A stretch of DNA of 64,000 nucleotides from Melanocharis versteri (Eukaryota; Chordata; Aves; Passeriformes; Melanocharitidae). The position numbers were made by a program, and so were the translations under genes. The notes beneath the pieces are model-generated. The model saw only the letters and a list, made by a program, of their open reading frames with translations. It ran no database searches and had not been told where the DNA came from. This document shows, piece after piece, positions 23,371 to 33,819 of the stretch (its first letter is position 1; every line of letters begins with the position of its first letter). The stretch is taken from contig VZTG01005271.1 of the NCBI GenBank assembly GCA_013397845.1, positions 1 through 64,000 on the forward strand, given 5' to 3'.

Positions 23371-23440
23371 AACTGTTAATTTTTCCTGCTAATGTCAAAA
23401 CTGGCATAAATTCACATGTGAACTTGAAGCCTGACTGTGA
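22765..23440. promoter_or_regulatory. Long AT-rich CNE-like block with internal (GT)n
   Basis: After two T-rich runs (22838-22863), unique AT-rich sequence runs to about 23335. It includes CTAATTTAATTACTTTGCATGG (an octamer-like TTTGCAT at 23199-23205 beside TAAT words) and TTAACAACTAAGTG. A GT microsatellite follows. No frame of note. Strong candidate for one or more enhancers. Confidence 0.45.
23338..23368. repeat. (GT)15 microsatellite
   Basis: Uninterrupted GT dinucleotides. Confidence 0.97.
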
Positions 23441-23500
23441 AAAGAGGCGGAGGGGAGCGAACGCCTTTTCTTGGCGGCGGCGGCCGCGCGTCCCGGCTGC

Positions 23501-23816
23501 GCTGGGGGCTGCTCGTGGCTCAGGTGAGCCTGTGCTGGGGGCTGCTCGTGGCTCAGGTGAACCTGTGCTGGGGGCTGCTCCTGACTCAGGTGAGCCGAGC
23601 TGGGGGCTGCTCGTGGCTCAGGTGAGCCGAGCTGGGGGCTGCTGGTGACTCAGGTGAGCCTGTGCTGGGGGCTGCTCGTGGCTCAGGNNNNNTCGTGGCT
23701 CAGGTGAGCGGTGCTGGGGGGTGCTCGTGGCGCAGGTGAGCCTGTGCTGGGGGCTGCTCGTGGCTCAGGTGAGCCGAGCTGGGGGCTGCTCGTGGCTCAG
23801 GTGAGCCGAGCTGGGC
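23501..23816. repeat. 32-33-bp minisatellite with splice-donor-like core and 5-N gap
   Basis: About ten copies of a unit that starts GCTGGGGGCTGCTCGTGGCT and ends CAGGTGAGCC plus two or three bases. CAGGTGA occurs at 23521, 23554, 23587, 23619, 23651, 23701, 23733, 23766 and 23798. Five N at 23688-23692 truncate one copy. CAGGTGAG equals the vertebrate 5' splice-site core (CAG|GTGAG) and also contains a CAGGTG E-box. The upstream edge (23450-23500) is CpG-dense with a GGC run. Confidence 0.95.
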
Positions 23817-23918
23817 AGCGGGACTGAAACCCCCCATCAGAACCGGGGAGGAAGGAGTGGGTGTCAGCCAACCCCGAAAACAGAGGCGCCAAAAGGCAAC
23901 AAAAGGCTGGGGGTGCCC

Positions 23919-23943
23919 GAGGAGGAGGAGGAGGAGGAGGAGG
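23919..23943. repeat. (GAG)8 microsatellite
   Basis: Uninterrupted GAG triplets leading into GATGAAGG. Confidence 0.95.
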
Positions 23944-23984
23944 ATGAAGGGCATGGGGAGCCATGGGATGGGGACAAATCGACA

Positions 23985-24240
23985 CGAGGAGAATTATTAT
24001 TCAATATGTGCTCCCGTGGATCCGGATGCAGTTACAGGAATTATTGCTAATAATGAAAGCTATATATCAAAGGTTATAAAATTCCTGGGTGCTGGGACAC
24101 AATTTTTCTAGGCTTTGTTCTGAACCATTAAAGATGACATATTGAGTTTGTGTGCCTCTGTGTTTAGTAAGAGACGTTTAAATCTGATTTTAACCTAAAC
24201 TGGCAATTTTGACCTTTTTCTCTGGTCTTTAAAGCAGGAG
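23985..24240. promoter_or_regulatory. AT-rich CNE-like block
   Basis: Unique AT-rich sequence with an ATTATT-GCT-AATAAT hairpin word (24040-24054) and no coding frame beyond the end of a short open one. Candidate regulatory element. Confidence 0.4.
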
Positions 24241-25359
24241 CTCTGATGGCACCGAGGCGGGGTGGGGGGTGGCCCCCACCCAGGCTCCGTGACCTCACGA
24301 GGGAGGGAAGGAGGGAGCAGGTAATTAATTTGTTAGATCATCAGTGATTCATGTAAAATAAAACCATCAGTCTCTGTACAGTTCTCCCTGGGAGGAGAGA
24401 AAAAAAAAAAAAGGAGAAGAGGGAGGAAAACAGAGCTTTGTTGTGGAAGAGGCCGGGAAGGCACGCAGGGAGCGGAGGGACGGGGCTGGGGGCAGAGCCC
24501 CCGCGCAGACTCTGCCCTGCTCCTTTGGGGTCCCTGGCTCAGGGGCACCCCCAGCCCAGCCCGGCCCTGCCCTGGCACCGCAGCATCCCCTGGGATGCAG
24601 GATTGTCCCCAGGGATGGCTCCAGCCCCTCGCAGAGGAGGAGACCCTGCAGAAATTCCTGCCCAGGGGCCTCGCCGCTGCCTGTGCGAAGTTTGTTTAAT
24701 GTCAGACCCCTGGGGGCTGCCCAGAGCCAGGCCCAGAGCCCACGTGTAACCCACCTCAGGTACCTTCCTCCTGCCAAACCACCCTCAGGGACGGGAAACA
24801 GGAGAACCGACAAATTAGGGACATTTTTAGGTGAAATTTGAATTTCTTCTCCCATTGCAAAAGGGGGGAAGTGAACACAAGAGGATGCTCCCAGCGGAGG
24901 GTTCATCCTCCTGGGATCTGTCCACATCTTGCAGAATTGGGATTTTGTGTTGACTCTGGGAAAGACTCCCCTGCAGCTTCACCTGAAACTTGTCTGAACT
25001 CAGAGCACTTCCTGTGATTTTTCAACCCTGGAAATTCTAACTCATGCAAAGATGTTTCCTCCTCTGGAACGCCCACTCCAGCAAATCCACCTGACACTGT
25101 TGTAGCACCTCAAGGGAGGGAAACGGGGATTCAAAACCAGACAAGAGCAGCAGCAGACCCTGCTCTGGGGTGTGGAAGGGAACCACTTGCACAGTGTTTG
25201 CTCAAACACCACGGCAGGACAGGAGCCAGGGCCCTCTGGGGGTCTCCAAAACGGAACGCACTGCAAACCCCAAGAACTCATTCCAGGCTGCTCTCGTGCA
25301 TGCAAGGCAGTGGGAAGGGCAGCAAACCTGCAGCCAAAGGCACCCTGCAATCTCCCCTC
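24241..25359. other. Mostly GC-rich stretch, no gene seen
   Basis: A small AT-rich patch at 24320-24380 (GGTAATTAATTTG) and an A-run at about 24400 precede GC-rich DNA that is open on both strands (24443-24841 plus, 24367-24927 minus). No domain is recognised. Confidence 0.4.
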
Positions 25360-25720
25360 CCAATATATTCCTTCTGCAGAAGAAGATTTGGTGTAATACA
25401 CTTGGCAACATAAGGCTGCAGAAATCTGCACACCTTCAGATATATTGTTCAAGAGATTGGAATTTATTCCCCTCTATTTTCAATGTCCCTCTCCCCCTTT
25501 TCTCTTCCCTGTGCTGGAGATAATGAAAACCCTGGTATTTAAATTCAGTTGCAGCTCCTCGCCGCACAGATTGATTGCTCAGAAAAAAACATATATATAT
25601 ATCTATCTCTAAAAAACCCCTCGGAGCATGTGTGCATAAAGTAGATGGTAGATTAGGTGACTGGGGGAGGAAACGTGCCCCTGCTCCGGGAGAGCACCGT
25701 TTGCAGGAAGATTAACTGAT
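25360..25720. promoter_or_regulatory. AT-rich CNE-like block with short (AT)n
   Basis: Unique AT-leaning sequence with a short ATATATATAT run near 25590. No gene feature. Regulatory identity is inferred from composition. Confidence 0.3.
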
Positions 25721-25814
25721 GGGAGCAGCGAGCTGCTGATGAAGGCAGTTTGTGTAAGAGCAGCCCCTGGCTCCGGAGCCTCATCCGTCACCGCTGTCAG
25801 CGCCTGCTCGGGCC

Positions 25815-25902
25815 GGGGACAGCAGGGGGACAGCCCGGGGACAGCAGGGGGACAGCACGGGGACAGCCCAGGGACAGCACGGGGACAGCCCGGGGACAGC
25901 AC
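25815..25902. repeat. 11-bp minisatellite, eight copies
   Basis: GGGGACAGCAG/GGGGACAGCCC/GGGGACAGCAC units follow at an exact 11-bp step, with one starting A. The period is not a multiple of three, so open frames here cycle through residues rather than encoding a regular repeat protein. Confidence 0.97.
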
Positions 25903-26951
25903 GGGGCAGGTGCTGCTGGGGAGGCTCTGCCCGGGGCTCTCCTGCATCCCTGCTTGGAGCTGACGCCCAGGACTGACGGCACAGGAGGCTGCTGTGCTTT
26001 GGGCCCAGCGAAGGAAGGATTACTGGAATGAAGACGGGCACAAATCTTGGTTTCCTGCCACCCTTTGCAGCGACCCGGTCCCAAACCTGCCTGAGGTCGA
26101 GAAGCGTTTGGGCAGCGCTCTCGGGCACAGGGTGGGATTGCTGGGGTGCCTGTGCAGAGCCAGGATTTGGTCTCAGAGATCCTCGGGGGACCCTCAGCCC
26201 AGGAGACTCCATGATTCGCCGTGGTTCAGCGTGGATTTCCCACCACCACTGGTAGCAGCGTGGGAGGATTTACAAATGGAGCCCTTGGCCGTGGCTCTGA
26301 CAAAACAAAACCTCCTCCTTCTCCTGCCTTTTTCACTGTGGGAAGGGGGTGCTGCCACCCGAATCTGCTGCTCTCGGCCACCAGCCCAGGGGAAAGGAGC
26401 TGGTTTGGCTCAAGGAGGTGCAGAAGGAGCTGGAGGGGACATCCTGGCTGTCCCCCAGCCCTGTGGCCAGACGGTGCTTTGGGGTGCGCCTGTCCTCCGG
26501 GCACTCCCACGTGCCTTCCCCAAACCCTGCACGACGGCGTCTCTGGGACCTGGCAGCGTGTCGAAGCCAGAGGAACACGAGTTTATGGGCTCGCTAAGAG
26601 CAGAGCTGGAAAATGCCTCCGAGCAGAGCTGGAAATGCCTCAGAGCAGAGCTGGAAATGCCTCTGAGCTCATGCCTGAGCTAAAGCCGACCCGTTGCTGC
26701 TGTGACAGCACCGGCATCGCCAACCGCGCCGCCTTTGAACCCCGAGAAGCTGCCTGGAAAGAGGAAGAGGAGGCGTTTCCAGCAGGAGCAGGGAGAGCCC
26801 TCAGCAGCGGCCCAAGCAGAGCTGCCACCCCTGGCAGGGACCAGGCAGACATGGCCACGGCACTGCAGGAGGAGCAGGGCCCGAGGCACGGGCGGTGGGG
26901 TGGCAGGACCTGGGCACAGACGGAGCCGGGAGCTGCCGGGAGAGCCCCGGG
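25903..26951. other. GC-rich stretch with multiply open frames, no gene called
   Basis: The longest open frame of the window (26221-27336 plus, 371 codons) covers this region. It overlaps another open plus frame (25994-26683) and two long minus-strand frames, and it runs through a tandem array and an N. A 22-23-bp triplication (GAGCAGAGCTGGAAATGCCT type) lies at 26597-26670. No domain, signal peptide or family resemblance is seen, so I treat it as stop-poor GC-rich DNA. Confidence 0.5.
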
Positions 26952-27040
26952 CAGCAGGAAACCGGGGGGTCCCTGGGGAGAACATTCCCTGTCCAGCAGG
27001 AAACCGAGGGGGCCTTGGGGAGAACATTCCCTGTCCAGCN
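26952..27040. repeat. 42-bp tandem repeat broken by a single N
   Basis: Two full copies (26952-26993 and 26994-27035) starting CAGCAGGAAACCG and ending GAACATTCCCTGTC. A third begins at 27036 and is cut by N at 27040. Further copies may be missing from the assembly. Confidence 0.92.
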
Positions 27041-27305
27041 GCAGGGCCGTGTCCCACTGCCTCAGAGGGATTCCCAAGGCGCCGGCCTCGAGCTGGGAGC
27101 AGCCTCCTGCCAGAGCAGCTCCTGCACGTGGCCGTGCCCCGTGTCCCATGTCCCGTGTCCCGACACAGGGACCCTCTCCAGCCCCCAGCTCTGCTCTGGG
27201 GTGGGACAGCAGCACAGACCCACGGCGATGTGGGGAGCATTTCCAGCTTCCCTTGCGTTTCTCCACGCCCGAGCCTTCTCCTCGAGCAGACGAGACATTT
27301 TGCTG

Positions 27306-27323
27306 CACACACACACACACACA
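27306..27323. repeat. (CA)9 microsatellite
   Basis: Uninterrupted CA dinucleotides at the left edge of an AT-rich block. Confidence 0.9.
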
Positions 27324-27850
27324 AGTTTTTACATGAGTTTCCTGAGTTCATGGATAAAGTCCAGAGCTGCCAAGCTCCCAGTGCTTTGCCATGTCACACT
27401 AATAGCTTCCAGATCCCATCACATATTAAATTCATGCGGTTTCAGCGGAGCCATCTATTTAATGCAATTCGCTAAATGCCTGCGTAGCTCCGCTGACAGT
27501 GACATATTAGGTTTGCAGTCTTTTGCAATCTGATATCTCTGAATTTGCCACTGTACTAAAGATTTGATTAATGTGGTTCCATTTCAGTGCAGTAATTGGC
27601 TGCGACTGTTGTAGAAAATAATCAGGCTTTCATTCCTTACAACTGCATGGACATGCTAATGAGAGAGTGGGTTAATTAAGCCCCAGGCAGAAAGCGACAG
27701 TTACTGATGACTGTTATGACAAACCACCGACTCGGCATTTGGGAGCAGGACAGCAAATTTGCACTTTATGAAATTACAGGAAAACTGGGACATAAGGAAT
27801 AAATAGTTACATCTGTTTGGTGAAAGGAAAAGAGCGAGAGAAGAGAGCGA
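27320..27850. promoter_or_regulatory. Long AT-rich CNE-like block
   Basis: About 500 bp of unique sequence rich in TAAT words. It contains ATGCTAAT (27653-27660), TTAATTAA (27672-27679), GATTTGATTAATG and a 10-bp inverted pair TCAGCGGAGC (27442-27451) / GCTCCGCTGA (27487-27496). No coding frame. One of the best enhancer candidates by appearance. Confidence 0.45.
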
Positions 27851-28499
27851 GTGAGAGATTGTGTCGCTTCCTCAAATCAGGGCACAAACACACAGGAGGA
27901 AAGTTGGGAGCCCAGAAGCGCAGGGGAGGGAGTAAACTTTCATTTTCTTTGCAAGCACTTCACAGCTTTCCAGCGGGTTTAATCCGCTGGCAGGGTGTGA
28001 AACATGGACACCCAGCGCAGCAGGGATTTGCATCCCTGAGACGCAGCCGAGAGACGCAGCCACGGCTCCTCTGGCAGGAGGATGAATCCCAACTCCCCAG
28101 GGACAGCCAGCCCTCCTGAGGGCAGTGCTGAGGGGACACCCCGAGGGTCTGAGACCCCTTCCCTCCATCCCCCAGGGTCTGAGCCCCCTGCCCTCCATCC
28201 CTGGGGAGCGATTCCCCCCAACTCCCGCCGGGGATGACAAGCCCCTGGGGCGGGGGGACAGCAGGGACAGGTTTTTGGCTTCCTGGGAATGGCTGGGAGG
28301 AGGGGGAGGCTCCTGGAGAGCGGGAGGGATGGAGGCAGAGCCGTGCCATGACATCAGCGCTGATGTCACGCTTTGGAAGAACATCAATGCCTTCGGAGCG
28401 CCCAGCAAATCAAAGCCAGCCCCAACTGCTCCTCGCAGAGCCCAGCAAGAAGTGCCCAAACAGCCCAGCCTTCCTCGGAGGGCTCCTCCAGCTCCAGCT
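27851..28499. other. GC-rich stretch, no gene seen
   Basis: Open on both strands without a domain. A 30-bp duplication (GGGTCTGAGMCCCC...CCTCCATCCC) lies at about 28142-28203. Confidence 0.4.
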
Positions 28500-28830
28500 C
28501 TGCAGCACTAATAAGTAATTTATAAGGATTAACGGGCAATTTTTTAAAGTTTCCCTTTCATGCCAGGGATATTTTGCAACATAAGCACTGCCACCATATA
28601 ACCAATGATTTAACTGAGGGGTTTTATAGGCTGAAATGGCTTTGAAATTTGTTTGGAATTACCTTGAGTACATTTTAAACACTTAAATTGTCATCTTTGC
28701 ATTTCGGACTATTCATGCTGCACTATAGGAGAGGTTTTTTTTTTACTCCATTAGATTGCACAGTAACTCCTGCATTGTTTTATCAAGCCCTCCTGAAAAC
28801 AAGCTGACAGCACACCCTAAACACGCTTTA
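28500..28830. promoter_or_regulatory. AT-rich CNE-like block
   Basis: Unique AT-rich sequence (AATAAGTAATTTATAAGG, TTTGCATTTCGG, a T-run at about 28735). No frame longer than a few codons in context. Candidate regulatory element. Confidence 0.4.
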
Positions 28831-29589
28831 TGCCACGAGGCGGATCACAGGTGCCGGGGGGGCTCGGGGTGTCCCTGGGAGCTGCTCCTCACCTGAGCCC
28901 GGCCCAGGAAGGGCAGAACGTGGGGACTCAGCTGTGTCCCCAGCAGGGAAACGGGTGGCAGTGTCCCCATCCCACTGCTGAGCGACAGCTGAGCGTCCCC
29001 ACCCGTCCCAGCGTCCTTGGGACGCTCGAACGGGGCTCTGACAAACCCTCCCCAGCTGGGCTTTGGGCACCCCCGGCACCGGGGAGGCAAATACAGCCCG
29101 GGGTTACGAACCCCACCAAGGGTTCAGGGTTATTTTGTGCTCTCTGCTGCCTTCCAAGAGCTGCTGGGTTTTACTGGGGGCTCTGGCTGCCCCTTTTCCA
29201 CGGGCACACCTCCCCTCAGCCTCCCTCCCTCTGCCTGCTCTGTCCTGCCTGGGGGCCCCGCCGGCTGCTGGGGGTCCCGCACGCCTTTATACCTGCCAGG
29301 ACCTGGCCAAGGAGCCCCTGGAGAAGAAGCCATAAAGATGTTTTATGCAGGAATAGGTTGGTTTGTGCGCAATAAAAGCCGGAGCCATTGCAGAGCAGCT
29401 CCTGTGTAATTACAGAGACAGAGGAGATCACTTCCATATGTCGGAGTGGGTGTGAGGGGCCCCGAGCCTGCATCTGCTGCCTTTGTTCTGTGGGGGAAAA
29501 GGGAGAGAAAGGAGGAGAAAACAGAGAAAAGGGAACGTGGGGTCTGCTGCAGAGAGTGACCCCTCGCTAAACCCTGCCCAGGGCCCGGC
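28831..29589. other. GC-rich stretch, no gene seen
   Basis: Frames on both strands (28830-29375 plus, 28845-29090 minus) overlap and lack domains. A purine-rich run lies at 29495-29540. No repeat array. Confidence 0.4.
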
Positions 29590-29810
29590 TCGGAGGATCA
29601 AGGCACGGCAACATCTGGCCCGGCCGAAAGCGCTTGATCAATAAATTGTGCTACCAGGCACAAAATCAGAGAGATCTGAGAGCCATTCATTAACGAGCTC
29701 GTTAAGTGATTGATATGCTTAATTTTCCTGTCAAATGCGGACTTCCCTTGTAAACATGTCAATTGAGAGAAGTTCAAGCTGGTCACCGGGATTTATGGCT
29801 GGAATAACAC
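29590..29810. promoter_or_regulatory. CNE-like block with 16-bp palindrome
   Basis: Unique AT-leaning sequence centred on the perfect palindrome TTAACGAGCTCGTTAA (29690-29705), followed by TGATTGATATGCTTAATT. Roughly one 16-bp palindrome per 65 kb is expected by chance, so the palindrome alone is weak evidence. Confidence 0.35.
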
Positions 29811-30296
29811 GGAGGTGGAGAGCAGCGACGCGTCCCCTGTGGCCCCTGTTGTTTCCCACTGCACGAGGGCCAGCCAGCCCAGGTGCTGCCATGTCCTCCT
29901 CCTGCTCCTGCTCCTGCTGCTGCTCCGCTCCTGCCCACAGCTGAGATAACAAAACCAGAGCGCCCCGCTGCAAACGCGCCAGAACTTGGCCCCAGCAACA
30001 ATCACCGACGGGTTTGGTCGCCTTGATAAAGGGAAAGCCTTGAGCTTCAGGAGCCTCTGATGGGCTGGGGTGGAGACCCACACCCCACCCTTTTCCTTCA
30101 ACAGCTGCATGCTTAACCTGCCGCAGTACCCACGACGGATGGCTCCAGCCAGGATAATTAATTTACACCAGACCCACGGCTGACATTTTTAGCCATTACA
30201 GCAAAGCCTGACCTTTTTTCCCGTGTTCTGCCCTTTTTTCCTGCTCCCGCTCGGGCTGCATCCCTGGAGCTGGGAGCTCCATCAGCACAGCTGAGC
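29811..30296. other. GC-rich stretch, no gene seen
   Basis: Includes a CTCCTGCTCCTGCTCCTGCTGC run at about 29895-29925. No gene or transposon recognised. Confidence 0.35.
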
Positions 30297-30512
30297 CCAG
30301 TGTGGGGTCTCAGCTTTGTCTGGAGCCCAGTGCGGGATCCCAGCTCCATCCAGAGCCCCACACATGATCCCAGCTCCATCCAGAGCCCAGCGCAGGGCCC
30401 AGCTCCATCCAGAGCCCCACACATGATCCCAGTTCCACCCAGAGCCCCAGACACGATCCCAGTTCCACCCAGAGCCCCACACAGGGCCCAGCTCCATCCA
30501 GCTCCCACCCCC
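30297..30512. repeat. 29-30-bp minisatellite, about seven copies
   Basis: Units contain CAGCTCCATCCAGAGCCC followed by either CACACATGATCC or GCGCAGGGCC. The 30-bp spacing keeps frames open, which explains the repetitive minus-strand frame here (30282-30941). Copies are diverged. Confidence 0.92.
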
Positions 30513-30779
30513 ACAGCCATGTATAAACACAGGCAACACTGAAACATTTTGCTCAAAATATTTGGTTTTAGGCCAAACACGGAAGTGTTTTGCTTGGGAA
30601 GCGCGGTGCAGAAGGGTCTGGGGGGTGTCTGCTGAGGCACCAAGCAGGAGGGACAAAGGTGAAACCCGGGGGATGCTGCCCCGTTGGGTTTTGGGGCACT
30701 TTTGGGGCGCAGCCTGTTCCTCCCAGGGGTGTGAGCACCACTGCCCTGCCTCTCCCAGGGATCCCCTCCTGGGCCAGGC

Positions 30780-31000
30780 ACTGCTATAAATAAGCTGTTT
30801 TGTGACTAATTCATTTTTATTTCTGTTAACTTTTATCACGAAATAGCAGTCATCGAATCGACACCTCGGCTCCCTTGAGCATATTCCCTCTGGTGTCATT
30901 TTTTGATAAATGCCAAGAACAGCCGAGCAGCAGGAGACCATTATCCTGTGACATGCTCCACTCTGCTCACATTATCTCTAAAATAACACGGATGCTCGCA
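30780..31000. promoter_or_regulatory. AT-rich CNE-like block
   Basis: Unique AT-rich sequence following GC-rich DNA at 30595-30779. It includes GACTAATTCATTTTTATT and ATTATCTCTAAAATAAC. No gene feature. Confidence 0.35.
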
Positions 31001-31439
31001 CAAATCCCCGCAGCAGTTGTGACAGGGACCAGAGACAGACCCAGCCTGGCTGGACCGGTGGAGTTTGGCCGTGCTTCCCCCAGCCAGGGTCCAGCTCGGA
31101 GCTGCCTGGCACCCGCGACACTTCTGGCTGATGGGGGACAGGGAAAACCCTACTTCTGTCCCAGAGAGGGGGGAAAACATTCCAGGTTTTGTATTTAGAA
31201 TTTCTTCTAGGGAGATTCCTGCCTCCTGAGGGGCTGGAGGAGCCTGAAGCGTTGCAGGAGAAGATCAGCATCTCGCTGCCAAAACCACTTACAGTTCTCA
31301 CAGATTTCGGAGTAATCCCTCATTCCCTTTTCCTTATTTTTTCCCCAGTGACACCTCAAAGACCCCACAAACGTGACAACAAAGAGCAAAAGCAGGGAGC
31401 CGAACACCAAAACCAACCCTAACGCTGCTCAGGCTACCA
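31001..31439. other. Mixed-composition stretch, no gene seen
   Basis: Unique sequence without a convincing frame, RNA or repeat. Confidence 0.35.
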
Positions 31440-32040
31440 CCAATTCCTCAAATCAAGATTTTCTTTGTGTTTCTTAACGAGAGAGAGGAAAGCCTGAAAT
31501 TGAATTTGCTATGGAAATGTAATTTTTCTGGGGGAACCGTGGGGGGATGCTCTTTTGCACAGCAAAATCCAAGAGCCTGTTCGAGGCAGCTGGAGCCGTG
31601 AGCGGATCGTGGCAGAGCAGCCTCGTCCCACTCCCACAGACACCTCCAGCAGCTGGGGCTGTGCCAGGGGCAGGGGGCTGTGCCAGGGGCAGGGGGCTGC
31701 CCCGGGGGCTTCCCTGCACATCTGGCTCGGGGAGGCAGCTCTGGAAGCCGGGCAGAGACTGAGATCCCCTCCGCGTTCCCCCGGGCCTGGCAGCGGGCTG
31801 CAGCCCGGCAGCCGCGAGTCCGATCCCGTTCCCGGGGAGCTGCCGTCGCTTCGCGTCAGCCCGCCGCTGCATCAGTATCTATTCTTGCTAATATGACACA
31901 ATTAAAGGGTAATCGTATCTGTACCTTTCATCTGGTGTCAGGCCCGGGGAATGCTGTTAGAGGGACGGGACTAACGTGACACGATAGGACATCGTTAACG
32001 CCGCGAGACGCTCAGATCCAATTAATGTAAGAGGAGAGGG
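31440..32040. promoter_or_regulatory. Two AT-rich CNE-like patches around a CpG-bearing core
   Basis: AT-rich patches at 31440-31545 and 31865-32030 (TTAATGTAAGAG, ACACAATTAAAGGGTAATCG) flank a GC-rich core. The core has a 19-20-bp duplication, GGGCTGTGCCAGGGGCAGG, at 31656-31699. Candidate regulatory DNA on either side. Confidence 0.3.
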
Positions 32041-32339
32041 AGGGACAGCTCTGGTGTCTCTCGCCCTTCCTGGGTGGCTCGTGGCAGTGCCAGGGAGCCC
32101 AGGCTCATCCTTGGCCACTGCCCTGCTCCCAGCCCGAGCCGCTGCCTCTGCAGTGCTCTGGGGATGGCCGTGCCCATGGCTGGGACACTCCCGGGTGACA
32201 GAAGAGGGACAAAACCTCACTAAGCCCAGCTCCCACAGCCCTCTGTGACGGGTCCGGTGTCTCTGGCTGCTTCCCTTCACGTCGCCCAGCCTCGGCTCTC
32301 AGCATCTCTGACACTCTGCGCCCTCAGCAACCCTTCCCA
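32041..32339. other. GC-rich stretch, no gene seen
   Basis: Unique GC-rich sequence, open in several frames without a domain. Confidence 0.35.
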
Positions 32340-32700
32340 CCTAAAACTTTGAGACATGGTGGCAAAACTTGGAGGAAATAATTAACAATTATTTCACAGG
32401 AGAAGGTTCCAGCTGGAGCAGTATCTGGTGGGGGAACATATATCTAACAAAGGCTTGTTATTTAAGCAATAACCCTTGAGAAATTGGTCGTTACCAGCAT
32501 TAAACGACTCAGCCCATTGCCAAGGATGGTTAACGCTCTAATAAACTGGTCATTAACTGCAGTAACAATGAATTTCGAGGGGATTATTGCTATTATAAAC
32601 CTTAATCAATGGTTTATAACAGCAATAATGTGGTCCTTTCTTTTAATGGTAAGTAGTGCGGCATGAGCAGCCTGCTTGGGAATATTTCCAGTGTGGCTGA
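32340..32700. promoter_or_regulatory. AT-rich CNE-like block containing a long hairpin
   Basis: Unique AT-rich sequence with TAATTAACAATTATTTC, TTAACGCTCTAATAAAC and a near-perfect 19-nt inverted repeat at 32583-32629 (separate entry). A frame on the plus strand (32484-32666) is short and unremarkable. Strong regulatory candidate. Confidence 0.45.
32583..32629. other. Inverted repeat: 19-nt arms, 18 paired, 9-nt loop
   Basis: Left arm ATTATTGCTATTATAAACC (32583-32601), loop TTAATCAAT (32602-32610), right arm GGTTTATAACAGCAATAAT (32611-32629). Only one position fails Watson-Crick pairing. By a rough count such a match should occur well under once per 64 kb by chance. The loop itself is a homeodomain-like word. 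It could be a cruciform, a paired protein-binding site or an RNA hairpin. It is shorter than a usual microRNA precursor and I see no clean extension of the stem. Confidence 0.85.
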
Positions 32701-33819
32701 TAAGACAAAAGCGGGCGTTAAAGTCCTGCAGCCCCAAACACTCCTGGGGAGGACACGCGGGCCAGAGAGGCCTGCAGGGAGGGGTGGGGGTGGCTGTGGC
32801 CTGTGCCACGCTGGCTGTGCCACGCAGCAGTGGGTGCCCAGGCTGCCCACCCCGCTGGCAAACACACTCTGCCCAGTTTAGGGGCGGCCAGCCAGGGATC
32901 CACCACAGCCTCCCTTGCACACAGAGACCCTCGTGGCTTGAGGGATGAGATCCATCTCTACCTCTGCACAAAGAACCACAAACCTCGTTATGGGTCATAA
33001 ATGACCTCATCTCCTGCATCCCGACCCCTGCACGGTGCTTGACCTGCGACCTCCTGCTGCATCCCCACGGAAATGTCACGGGGCCCCTTCCCCTCCTTTC
33101 CAAGCTGATCATCGGGAGACTCCCAGTGCCACCTTTTCTTTGCCCTGGGACACGGATACGCTGCTTATTTGCAGTGTGGGGGAGCTGGGGAACAGCAGAG
33201 GCTCACATCCAACCCGAGGTGGGCAAAGAACAGGCTCCTAATTAAAGGTTAACCAAGGGGATGAGGAAGAAGCCAGCGGTGCTGGCGAGGGGGGCAGAGA
33301 GCCCCGGAGCTGGCGGGTTTTCTGGGGGAGGTTGAGGGGAAGGAGGAGCCCTTTGCTCCCTCTCTGGGATGGGTCAGTGTGGGCACGCAGGAGCAGGGCA
33401 CACGGTGCTTTGGAAGCCCCTCTGCAGAGGGTGGGAACGAACCTCTGGCACACTCCCATCTTGTTTCATGCCCTGTATCCCTTAAAAAAATAACGTATCG
33501 CAATATAATAAGGTAAAAACCTGATTCCAGTGTCTTCCAGAGGGTTTAGAAGCATCCCCTTGTCTTGATGAGTGCAGCAAGGCCGACGGTCGGTGAGCGC
33601 CCGGCCTGCGCTTCCTTCCCCAGGGAGGCTCCCGAGAAATCCCTCCCTGGCTGGAGCTCGGCTCCTCACTCCCATCCAGGGAATTATCTGGGCTGCTGAG
33701 TGGAACTGTCAGGGCTCAGGCACCTTTGCTCTGGCTCCAAAGCTCCGGCAGATCCCGGAGCTCCCGGGGGAGAGCAGGGCCTTGTCCAGCAGCTCGGGCT
33801 GCAGAGCCCCCGGCCAGCG
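32701..33819. other. GC-rich stretch, no gene seen
   Basis: Open on both strands (32606-33112 minus, 32676-32948 plus and others) without a domain. A short AT-rich patch lies at 33478-33520. No transposon recognised. Confidence 0.4.

Noticed and set aside
26221..27336. 371-codon open frame, the longest in the window
   Set aside because: It crosses a 42-bp tandem array and an N, overlaps other long frames on both strands, has no recognisable domain, and lies in stop-poor GC-rich DNA.
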